Assembly (NCBI GenBank): GCA_947457975.1
Contig: CANGYC010000080.1
Location: 1-9,068, forward strand
Source of the DNA: Comamonadaceae bacterium
GTDB lineage: Bacteria; Pseudomonadota; Gammaproteobacteria; Burkholderiales; Burkholderiaceae_C
Reading direction: 5' to 3'
DNA: 9,068 nt
How positions within the stretch are numbered: the first letter of the stretch is position 1; every line of letters begins with the position of its first letter. The notes beneath the pieces are model-generated. The model was not told where the DNA came from. It searched no databases and worked only from the letters and a program-made list of their open reading frames with translations. This document shows positions 6,001-9,068 of the stretch, piece after piece. Position numbers and translations under genes: made by a program.

Positions 6001-7199
6001 TCCACCCGCCCCTGCAGCTGCACGCTGCCGCTGGCCTGGATGCTCAAGCTGCCACCCTTCTGCGGGGCGCTGAGGTCGATGCGGCCCGCCTCGGTCTGGG
6101 TGAACTGCGCCGCCTCGATGCGCACGCTGCCGCCGGCCTGCTGGGCCACCCCAGTGGCGCTGATGTGGCCCGTATTGAGCACCTCGGGCGCGCTGATCTC
6201 GATCTTGCCGGCCGGCCCGCCCTCGCCTGCAGCGCTGCTTGCGGAGGCGTTGGCACTCAAGGTGCCGGTGTTCTCCACCCGGCGGCTGGCTGAGAGGATG
6301 ATTCGCCCGCCTTGCTGCTGCAGGCCGTTGGCCTCGATGCGCCCGCTGTTGCGCACCACCCCGCCGACCAGCCGGTCCAGCGACTGCGCCGAGAGAATGA
6401 TCAGGCCACCGGGGGCCTGCACGGCATGGCGGTTGTCCACCAGGGCCTGAATCAGGCTGGGCTCCACCCGCAGGCCGGTCAGGCGGTTGTGGCTGTCGAA
6501 CTTGAGGTCGACGGCCTCGCCTGCCGCCAGGGCCACGGTGCCCATCTGGGCAATGATGGCGCCCTGGTTGCGCACCTCGGGCGCCAAGAGCGCAATGTAG
6601 CCGCCCAGCGCAGCCTTGAGCTCGCCTTCGTTGACCACGCGGCCGGTGCTGCCCTGGCGCTCGAAGCGACTTTTACCGGCCATGAAGTCGGCATCGCTGA
6701 TGCTGTTCGTGGTGGCGATCAGTCCGCCCACGTCCACCCGTGCGTCGCGTCCGAAGTACACGCCCTGGGGGTTGGTGAGGATGACCTGGCCGTTGGCCGT
6801 GATGCGCCCGAAGATCTGGCTGGGGTCGGCGCTCAGCACGCGGTTGAGCGTGACGCTGCTGGCACTGGGCTGCTGGAACTGCACCTGCGCCTGGCTGCCG
6901 ACGTTGAAGCTTTGCCAATTGATGGCCGCGCGCTCGCTGCCTTGCTGGATGACCATGCTCGCACCGCTTTGGCTGATGCTGGCTTGGCCCGCGCGGAGCT
7001 GCCCGCCGGTTGGCAGGGCGGTGGGCGGCGGGGCAGTCTGGGCCACTGCGCCTGCAGCCCACAGCCCACCCAGCAGCGCGGCGGCGCGGGCGGCCTGGCG
7101 GGTGGAGGTGCAGGCCTTGCCGCAGGCGCGCACGGTCTCAGCCACGGCCACCCAGGCCTGCTTGGCGACGCTCCAGAGGCTGCGGAAGGTCTTGTTCAT
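1..7199 (-). CDS. TpsA exoprotein, filamentous-hemagglutinin/HMW-like, repeat-rich; C-terminus beyond the window (partial)
   Basis: A single reading frame runs from the ATG at 7199 to the window edge with no stop (2,399 complete codons visible; the last codon is split by the edge). It encodes the secreted partner of TpsB, expected to form a long beta-helix on the cell surface. The start is supported by MNK-type ESPR residues and by GAGG 8 nt upstream. Domains: extended signal peptide (1-53), TPS/hemagglutinin activity domain with INWQSFNVG (93-101), VTLNRVLS (116-123) and NPQGVYFG (143-150), signature block GGRVETSG...WLIDPYNYTID (604-643), divergent module R0 (678-1119), three related modules (1120-2196), and PATR-like repeats (about 2254-2367). 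I saw no cysteine after the signal peptide, as is usual for type V passengers. The sequence is rich in Gly, Ser, Thr, Ala and Asn. It lies 112 bp after tpsB and is probably cotranscribed. Adhesin is the likeliest role; hemolysin or CdiA-type toxin delivery cannot be excluded without the C-terminus. Confidence 0.95.
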   Translation of the reverse strand, partial: MNKTFRSLWSVAKQAWVAVAETVRACGKACTSTRQAARAAALLGGLWAAGAVAQTAPPPTALPTGGQLRAGQASISQSGASMVIQQGSERAAINWQSFNVGSQAQVQFQQPSASSVTLNRVLSADPSQIFGRITANGQVILTNPQGVYFGRDARVDVGGLIATTNSISDADFMAGKSRFERQGSTGRVVNEGELKAALGGYIALLAPEVRNQGAIIAQMGTVALAAGEAVDLKFDSHNRLTGLRVEPSLIQALVDNRHAVQAPGGLIILSAQSLDRLVGGVVRNSGRIEANGLQQQGGRIILSASRRVENTGTLSANASASSAAGEGGPAGKIEISAPEVLNTGHISATGVAQQAGGSVRIEAAQFTQTEAGRIDLSAPQKGGSLSIQASGSVQLQGRVDVSATHDASATSPVVEAGISPATTPVVETGSSPATQGGHVEVQAQGDIELREAVLDASGGQGGTINLRAASAAQPDKPQPVPDVPGQGRLALMGHSTLSTRGRRGQGGSTTLLGDHLSLNDTTQIDAAGATGGGTVRVGGDWQGTNGVYQASTLRMGSEVLINASGLEQGQGGTVVLWSDIHRRGGLTAVHGTVLARGGVLGGKGGRVETSGHTVELEGVRINAGADRGQGGLWLIDPYNYTIDSTAAASIVGSASSGLNSGTSVEVSTSTSNTSYGGSTNSADLGDITVSANISKTLGGDATLTLRAARDIRINSGVQISSTSNKLNLVLIADDDNANNGAIYLDGSSSRVTLTTNGGHVWMGGNGWGTANGSNSWNGLSVGTGWAGSAGTTLIYEGVNLNNAGVTTAGGEVYLAGRSNRYQTAEDRYGVLIHNSSDINTAGGHLTVKGELRALSGTLAAYPVIYGIAVNSSTLQTSTGSINLTGGEAASDISAGSGGHGVRLYNSTVKTTGATGGSITITGTTGTHSHDNNERVGVSLRAYGPNASTVVSTVAGDISISGTSNNTSTNQSGVRLSTAKPLNDDVSNPSVQVVSRTGHITLQGDVPSATSTDNSGIQFNGSNWGKFWMGFDGTNSYSGNLTLSGRSVSDSNVASGYLNMGGSGALTIEPRGNSFVVGASTAATFTLGSAYTLGSSHSAITLGKSTNTSNIAINAALSAAGPISLYGGDINLSANLTSSQANAAILLKAAGSITQGSSTQVSSSGGSVTYWSDSDGSGAGAIQLNSGTSSNSTSISTSGGDIVLGGGSSNPLSGYALNPSSHGVNLNSHTNLNAGAGAVSLRGSSSVTGGAYGIGVRIFGASITGGNVSLTGVGSSNASSNGFNWGVSFEGGGAVTASGTLSITGNGGGGGSTGSNNYGVLISGSTASGTGSGAVTLTGTGGGKSAGGTDNDGIRIENGAAIRSASGSLTLVGTAGLNASSEGIAIQASGTNTLGAASGQSGHITLRANSLTAGTGNTNQVLGTGTLTIEPLSASTSFDGGGFTTSGWTFGSTLSGLTLGKASNTATLTVAASYGASIAGPITLYGGDINLSANLASSQANAAILLKASGNILQNGGYDVTSTGGHITYWADSDGNSAGLIQVNAGTSVNTTSIASGGGNIVMGGGASDPLVGYATGSASSYNGVSLDDWTSVNAGAGAVSLRGTSLTTATSFGIGVRMYGNASVSGGNVTLDGRGGPGSGAFTHNYGVTVDNGASVTASGTLGITGVGGGSGSTGGISPGVFIRNATISGTGSGALTLRGTGGGKSGSGTGNYGIRIENSATIKSAGGSLTLEGTAGFNASSEGIAIQGSGTNTLGAASGQSGHITLRANSLTAGTGSTNQVLGTGTLTIEPLSASTSFDSGGFSTSGWTLGTALTGLTLGKSGNTAALTVAASYGASIAGPITLHGGDITVGANLSSSMSGAAILLKAAGNITQNSSTQVSTNGGSVTYWSDSDGSAAGAIQLNAGTSSNSTSISTSGGDIVLGGGNADPLAGDAVSTGGQGLNLNSHTSLNAGTGAVSLRGRSSITGGAYGIGVRTFGASITGGNVSLTGVGASNASSNGFNWGVSLEGVTVSASGALSITGTGGGGGSTGATNHGVLISGSTASGTGSGAVSITGTGGGKSAGGTDNDGIRIESGATIKSASGSLTLTGTAGLNGSSEGIAIQGASTIGAATGQSGAITLRANSLTAATASTNQVLGTGTLNIEPLSGSTSFDSGGFSTSGWTLGTALTGLTLGKSGNTAPLTVAASYGASINGPINLFGGAVTLNAGLTSTNTSTGDVAITTTGLVGSGGVALATGRGLTLTQSGDSTYSGVISGTSASFTKAGAGTLTVDGNSSYTGATTISAGTLSVGAGSTSGALGSGHIAVASGATLVFNRSDDLTLSQAISGAGSLTKNAGNTLTLTTNGSYTGATTVSNGTLVLSNNAPSTASSGFSGAGALRIQPTGNDFSSAFSTSG
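100..440 (-). repeat. Autotransporter-associated (PATR-like) beta-strand repeats in TpsA
   Basis: Residues about 2254-2367 carry two copies of the pattern known from autotransporter passengers (PATR; consensus about LTK-x-GxGTLTL-xx-x-x-YTGATT-v-x-x-GTL). The first reads GVISGTSASFTKAGAGTL, then NSSYTGATTISAGTLSVGAG. The second reads AISGAGSLTKNAGNTLTL, then NGSYTGATTVSNGTLVLSNN. The FTK and LTK anchors (410 and 197) are 213 bp, or 71 residues, apart. The preceding GLTLTQSGDSTYSGVIS is probably the end of an earlier partial copy. These repeats add rungs to the beta-helix and replace the long-module pattern after R3. Confidence 0.8.
612..1679 (-). repeat. Long passenger module R3 of TpsA (1,068 bp, 356 residues)
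   Basis: This is the third module (residues 1841-2196). It begins GPITLHGGDITVGANL, with DITVGANL closer to R0 than to R1 or R2. It then matches R1 closely through YWSDSDGSAAGAIQL, STSISTSGGDIVLGGG, GGAYGIGVRTFGASITGG, SSNGFNWGVSLEG and GKSAGGTDNDGIRIESGA. It ends in the R2-like tail STSGWTLGTALTGLTLGKS. A shortened IAIQGASTIGAATG in place of IAIQGSGTNTLGAASG accounts for part of the length difference. After it a new GPINLFGG start appears at 611, but the sequence then leaves the module pattern. Confidence 0.9.
1680..2765 (-). repeat. Long passenger module R2 of TpsA (1,086 bp, 362 residues)
   Basis: This is the middle module (residues 1479-1840). Its head (GPITLYGGDINLSANLASSQ) and late part (GSGTNTLGAASGQSGHIT, NSLTAGTGSTNQVLG) follow R1. 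Its end (FSTSGWTLGTALTGLTLGKS) follows R3: over the last 66 residues starting GTGTL, I count 59 identical to R3. Its centre (ADSDGNSAGLIQVNAG, GGGNIVMGGG, FGIGVRMYGNASVSGG, FTHNYGVTVDNG, GVFIRNATISGTG) is set apart from both R1 and R3. It is therefore the odd one out in the middle of the unit only. Confidence 0.9.
2766..3842 (-). repeat. Long passenger module R1 of TpsA (1,077 bp, 359 residues)
   Basis: This is the first of three consecutive long in-frame modules (residues 1120-1478). It begins GPISLYGGDINLSANL and proceeds through YWSDSDGSGAGAIQL, STSISTSGGDIVLGGG, NSHTNLNAGAGAVSLRG, GGAYGIGVRIFGASITGG, SSNGFNWGVSFEG, GKSAGGTDNDGIRIENGA, GQSGHITLRANSLTAGTG, GTGTLTIEPLSASTSFD and SGLTLGKASNTATLTVAA. 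The next module begins immediately with the same GPI start. It shares with R3 exact DNA stretches of 44 nt (3199-3242 with 1039-1082) and 40 nt (3671-3710 with 1508-1547). Confidence 0.9.
3843..5168 (-). repeat. Divergent passenger module R0 of TpsA (about 442 residues)
   Basis: Residues about 678-1119 follow the same plan as the three modules after it but are clearly diverged. The head GDITVSANISKTLGGDATL parallels GDINLSANLTSSQANAAIL. LVLIADDDNANNGAIYL parallels YWSDSDGSGAGAIQL, and NGGHVWMGGNG parallels GGDIVLGGG. The tail GSGALTIEPRGNSF and SAITLGKSTNTSNIAIN parallels GTGTLTIEPLSAS and SGLTLGKASNTATLTV. The middle is longer and not readily alignable by eye. I read it as the oldest or outgroup member of the module family. 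Boundaries are set by analogy with the GPI-x-L-x-GGD start of the next modules. Confidence 0.65.
5271..5390 (-). other. HMW/hemagglutinin signature block GGRVETSG...WLIDPYNYTID in TpsA
   Basis: Residues 604-643 contain GGRVETSG, then about 20 residues later WLIDPYNYTID. This pairing recurs in HMW-like and related filamentous hemagglutinins (general form GG-x-VETSG ... W-L-(L/I)-DP-x-x-x-x-I). It marks the junction between the N-terminal secretion and pro-region and the long repetitive passenger. Here the repeat modules begin about 35 residues later, which fits that reading. Whether processing occurs near here, as known for HMW adhesins, cannot be read from the sequence. Confidence 0.7.
5899..5980 (-). 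repeat. Short in-frame tandem repeat, 36-bp unit, about 2.3 copies
   Basis: Two adjacent 36-bp units (5899-5934 and 5935-5970), each beginning gtggctggg on the plus strand, differ at a few bases and are followed by a 10-base partial third copy. In TpsA they encode SPVVEAGISPAT then TPVVETGSSPAT, a Pro/Thr/Ser-rich stretch between ordinary beta-strand segments. Because 36 is a multiple of three, slippage would change length without breaking the frame. Confidence 0.85.
6270..7040 (-). other. TPS secretion domain (hemagglutination activity domain) of TpsA
   Basis: Residues about 54-310 follow the signal peptide. They hold the sequence order typical of TpsA secretion domains: GGQLRAGQASISQSGASM, INWQSFNVGSQAQVQF, SSVTLNRVLSADPSQIFGRI, ANGQVILTNPQGVYFG, then ARVDVGGLIATT and short beta-strand turns such as GGYIALLAPEVRNQGAI. 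NPQGV takes the place of the NPNGI motif of FHA; a Gln here is an ordinary variant. By family knowledge this domain is bound by the TpsB POTRA domains in the periplasm and nucleates beta-helix folding. The C-terminal boundary is approximate, since similar strand-turn sequence continues to about residue 400. Confidence 0.88.
7041..7199 (-). other. Extended signal peptide (ESPR type) of TpsA
   Basis: Residues 1-53 have the two-part form of type V extended signal peptides. An N-terminal extension MNKTFRSLWSVAKQAWVAVA matches the ESPR pattern (MNK, aromatic, R, W, then Q-x-WVAV). A basic stretch and a conventional hydrophobic core AALLGGLWAAGAVA follow, with a likely signal peptidase I site after AVA (residue 53). 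Two cysteines (C26, C30) lie in the extension and would be removed with it. In the family, such extensions slow inner-membrane translocation of very large passengers. Confidence 0.85.
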
Positions 7200-7298
7200 G
7201 GCATAGGCCTCACGCGCGCAAGAACGAGAAGGGACAACTCAGGCAGGCGCTGTGCCAGGACAGCATGGCGCGACAGGCAATGGAAAGGGGCCATGAAC
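7194..7298 (-). promoter_or_regulatory. Possible mRNA hairpin covering the tpsA start codon
   Basis: A perfect 9-bp inverted repeat (plus strand gttcatggc at 7194-7202 and gccatgaac at 7290-7298) would, in the tpsB-tpsA transcript, pair GUUCAUGGC, which begins 13 nt after the tpsB stop codon, with GCCAUGAAC, which contains the tpsA AUG. Past a small internal loop, CCUU (7288-7285) can also pair with the GAGG Shine-Dalgarno (7211-7208), with one G-U. The loop is long, and no folding energy was computed. Function is inference. Confidence 0.35.
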
Positions 7299-7311
7299 GG
7301 GCTGCCTGGCC
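7200..7311 (-). other. tpsB-tpsA intergenic spacer
   Basis: This 112-bp gap separates the TpsB stop (7314-7312) from the TpsA start. I see no terminator-like GC hairpin followed by T residues and no convincing promoter, so cotranscription of the two genes is likely. An out-of-frame ORF on this strand crosses it from within tpsB and ends at the tpsA start. I give that ORF no coding value. Confidence 0.6.
7208..7213 (-). promoter_or_regulatory. Shine-Dalgarno of tpsA
   Basis: On the coding strand GTGAGG lies upstream of the tpsA ATG, with the GAGG core 8 nt from the start codon. A nearer ATG just upstream (7204-7202) is out of frame, so this site supports the ATG at 7199. Confidence 0.65.
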
Positions 7312-8994
7312 TCAGAACTGGCGGCCGGCGGTGAGCCAGAACCGGTCGCGGGCCAGGGTGCCATCGCCATCGGTGCCACTGGCAGTGGGCTTGGGGTTGC
7401 TGTCGATGCGGCGCGCCCAGGTCAGCCGGGTGTTCCAGCCCTGGGCGTGGCGCCAGGCCAGGCTCAGGCCTGCGCCTTGCAGGCGAACACGGCTTGCCGG
7501 GTCGCTGGCATTGGCCGGCATGGCCAGCACCCAGCCTTGGTCGGCGAAGGCGCTGGCAGTCCAGGCTGAGTGGACACGCCAGCGCCACTCGGCGCTGAGC
7601 ACCTGGCCGCGCTCACCCCCCTGCTCGCTGGCCGGGTAGGCACGCACGCTGGAGGCACCGCCGATGTAAAACTTCTCGGAGGAGTCCAGCACCTGCCAGG
7701 CCTGTTGCCCGTTGAAGCTGAGCAGCAGAGAGTGGTTGCCCCCCAAGTTCTGCTGGCGCGAGAACTGGTAGCTGATCTTTCGGTAATGGCGAGGAATCGT
7801 GTCGAGTTGGGTGTGGGCCCGCATGTCACTCAACTGACCCGAGAACACATGCAATGAAGCGCTGCTGACGCCGCCACCGGCCCAGCCGTCAAACTGGTTG
7901 CCCGACAGGCCCACGCGCGCGCTTCGGCTTTCATAGTCCGAGCGCAGCTGGGTGTCCTGGGTGAAAAAGGTCTTGTTCTCCACCCCGGCGGAGAAGTAGA
8001 GATTGCGCATGGAGGTGCGCCACAGAGGGTGACTCCACTCCGCCCCCAGGCTGCTGGACGTGCCATGAATCTGGGCCGCACTGTTGTAGCCCGGTCCGCG
8101 GATGACGCGGTAGCTCATGTCCGACACGCTGACCGACAGCCTCGAGCCCTGGTAGCCCACTGGGACGGACAAGGCCACGCGGGTGTAGTCGCTGCCTTGG
8201 GTGCGCAGCAGGTTCAGACTCAGCGATTCGCCCTGGCCCCCAGAATTGTGAACGGTGAGGTTGGCGGTGGCGCGCAGGCTGCCCAGGGACCGTGCCCCGA
8301 GGTTGTCCAGACCCAGGTCGCCATTAAACAGGGCATCGTCAGCGGTCTGCAGCACCAGGGCGGTGTCGCCGTCTGCCTGGCCCGGCACCAGGGTGCCGGC
8401 CACGCTCACGCCAGGCAGGTCGTCGACCAGCAACAAGGCCCGGTCCAGTGCCCTCGCGTTAAGGGGTTGGCCCACGTTCTGCCGTGCGGTGAAATAGTGC
8501 TTGATCGCCTCGGGCTGGACATGCTTTGGCAAAGCGCCCTCGAAGCGCAGGCCTGCAAAGCGGGCCTCCACCACCTCAAGGGTGATGGAGCCCTCGCTCA
8601 CATCCTGCTCGGGCAGGTAGACCCGGGCCACCCAGCCGGCGTCACGGTAAGCCGCGGCAACCCTGTCGGCTGCGCGCTGAAGGCCCTTGAAGTCGAGCGT
8701 CTGACCGACAAACGCGCGGACGGCGGGCTGGAGTTGCTCCGAGGAGAGCAGGCTATTGCCTTCGAATCGAAAGCGCTTGACCTCGACGCCTGGGCCAGCT
8801 GTGGGCCGCCTGTCCAGAGGCAAAGACACCGGCGGCAATACCGCAGGAGGGGGAGTGAAGGCATCGCGCTGCCGCTCGATCTGCTGGCGAACCGCCCCGG
8901 CGTCCAGCGGCGGGGTGGACTGCGACCATGCACTCAAAGCCCCTGAAGCTGCCCACAAACCCAACAGCATTCGCATGACAAGGGTGTCTGGCAT
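7312..8994 (-). CDS. TpsB outer-membrane transporter of a two-partner secretion system (ShlB/FhaC/HecB family)
   Basis: This 560-residue protein is the outer-membrane pore that exports the TpsA encoded just downstream. Its length is typical of the family. Domains in order: a signal peptide (hydrophobic LLGLWAASGAL at about 10-20, likely cleavage near SAWS/QS at 24-25); a short helix (about 31-46) like the FhaC plug helix; a proline-rich linker (47-68); POTRA 1 (about 69-147, VKRFRFEGNSLLS...GWVARVYLPEQ...GSITLEVVEA); POTRA 2 (about 148-218, with LDRALLLVDDLPGV and GDTALVLQ); then a beta-barrel. The barrel starts near DLGLDNLGARSLGSLRA (226-242), carries the loop-6 motif GGASSVRAYPASEQGG (445-460), equivalent to VRGY/F of FhaC, and ends GRQF with the terminal Phe expected of a Bam substrate. 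The ATG at 8994 has only a weak upstream AAAG. In-frame ATGs at residues 7 and 9 would give a more usual signal peptide, so the start is uncertain. Family and role are well supported; the exact substrate is inferred from adjacency. Confidence 0.96.
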   Translation of the reverse strand: MPDTLVMRMLLGLWAASGALSAWSQSTPPLDAGAVRQQIERQRDAFTPPPAVLPPVSLPLDRRPTAGPGVEVKRFRFEGNSLLSSEQLQPAVRAFVGQTLDFKGLQRAADRVAAAYRDAGWVARVYLPEQDVSEGSITLEVVEARFAGLRFEGALPKHVQPEAIKHYFTARQNVGQPLNARALDRALLLVDDLPGVSVAGTLVPGQADGDTALVLQTADDALFNGDLGLDNLGARSLGSLRATANLTVHNSGGQGESLSLNLLRTQGSDYTRVALSVPVGYQGSRLSVSVSDMSYRVIRGPGYNSAAQIHGTSSSLGAEWSHPLWRTSMRNLYFSAGVENKTFFTQDTQLRSDYESRSARVGLSGNQFDGWAGGGVSSASLHVFSGQLSDMRAHTQLDTIPRHYRKISYQFSRQQNLGGNHSLLLSFNGQQAWQVLDSSEKFYIGGASSVRAYPASEQGGERGQVLSAEWRWRVHSAWTASAFADQGWVLAMPANASDPASRVRLQGAGLSLAWRHAQGWNTRLTWARRIDSNPKPTASGTDGDGTLARDRFWLTAGRQF

Positions 8995-9068
8995 GAGGCT
9001 TTATTAGCAACAGATTGTTTCCAATTGTAATTAATTTTTATTTATTTAATACGAAAGTGAACCATGCC
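8995..9068 (-). promoter_or_regulatory. AT-rich leader and probable promoter region of the tpsB-tpsA operon
   Basis: Immediately upstream of tpsB, only 12 of the 60 bases in 9001-9060 are G or C, against a strongly GC-rich remainder. On the coding strand TACAAT (9029-9024) is a fair -10 candidate and would give a leader of roughly 20 nt. No good -35 stands at 16-18 bp from it, so the promoter assignment is weak. An imperfect inverted element ATTG-TTTC-CAAT lies at 9014-9025. Such AT-rich tracts upstream of surface-protein genes are often nucleoid-protein targets; that is inference here. The upstream gene, if any, lies outside the window. Confidence 0.4.

Noticed and set aside
6750..6775. NPQGV in place of NPNGI as a defect of the TPS domain
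   Set aside because: The Gln form is common in betaproteobacterial TpsA proteins, and the surrounding motifs are intact.
1..7199. Contact-dependent inhibition (CdiA) or hemolysin assignment
   Set aside because: Neither a toxin domain, pretoxin motif nor immunity gene is visible because the C-terminal end lies outside the window. Only the general TpsA call is supported.
6312..7334. 340-codon plus-strand ORF, and the similar ORF at 8029-8946
   Set aside because: Both are antisense to well-supported TpsA and TpsB coding sequence, and their translations show no domain pattern.
7196..7588. 130-codon minus-strand ORF bridging tpsB and tpsA
   Set aside because: It is an out-of-frame overlap with the tpsB 3' end that ends on the tpsA start, with no family features.
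9064..9068. Start of a divergent plus-strand gene
   Set aside because: Only an ATG and two more bases are visible, with a poorly spaced upstream purine tract. This is too little to annotate.

Overview
The window holds one two-partner secretion (type Vb) locus, all on the minus strand. Reading in the direction of transcription, it has an AT-rich leader (9068-8995), a TpsB outer-membrane transporter of the FhaC/ShlB/HecB family (8994-7312), a 112-bp gap without a terminator, and a very long TpsA exoprotein (hemagglutinin/HMW-like adhesin type) that starts at 7199 and is still open at the window edge. At least 2,399 residues of TpsA are visible and its C-terminus lies outside. High GC, codon use, and the style of both proteins (an ESPR-type extended signal peptide and a VRAYP-type TpsB) suggest a betaproteobacterium, probably Burkholderiales. 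That placement is inference; no taxonomic marker gene is present.

TpsA layout, N- to C-terminal (right to left on the window): extended signal peptide (residues 1-53); TPS secretion domain and following filamentous-hemagglutinin region (about 54-310, grading on to about 600); a small 36-bp tandem repeat (about residues 407-434); a signature block GGRVETSG...WLIDPYNYTID (604-643); one divergent module R0 (678-1119); three closely related modules R1, R2 and R3 of 359, 362 and 356 residues (1120-2196), which are tandem repeats of about 1.08 kb in the DNA; then autotransporter-associated (PATR-like) beta-strand repeats (about 2254-2367). The module motif L-x-I-(E/Q)-P appears again at the very edge, so the repeat architecture continues beyond the window.

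Working model, from family knowledge: both proteins cross the inner membrane by Sec. TpsB inserts into the outer membrane as a 16-strand barrel with periplasmic POTRA domains that recognise the TPS domain of TpsA. TpsA is threaded through and folds outside into a long beta-helical fibre. Whether it is an adhesin, hemolysin or contact-dependent inhibition protein cannot be decided, because the functional C-terminus is not in view.

The points most worth a second look are the mosaic relationship among the three long modules, and a 9-bp inverted repeat that could fold the tpsB-tpsA junction so that the tpsA start codon and Shine-Dalgarno are masked. The many long plus-strand ORFs are antisense shadows of these two genes.
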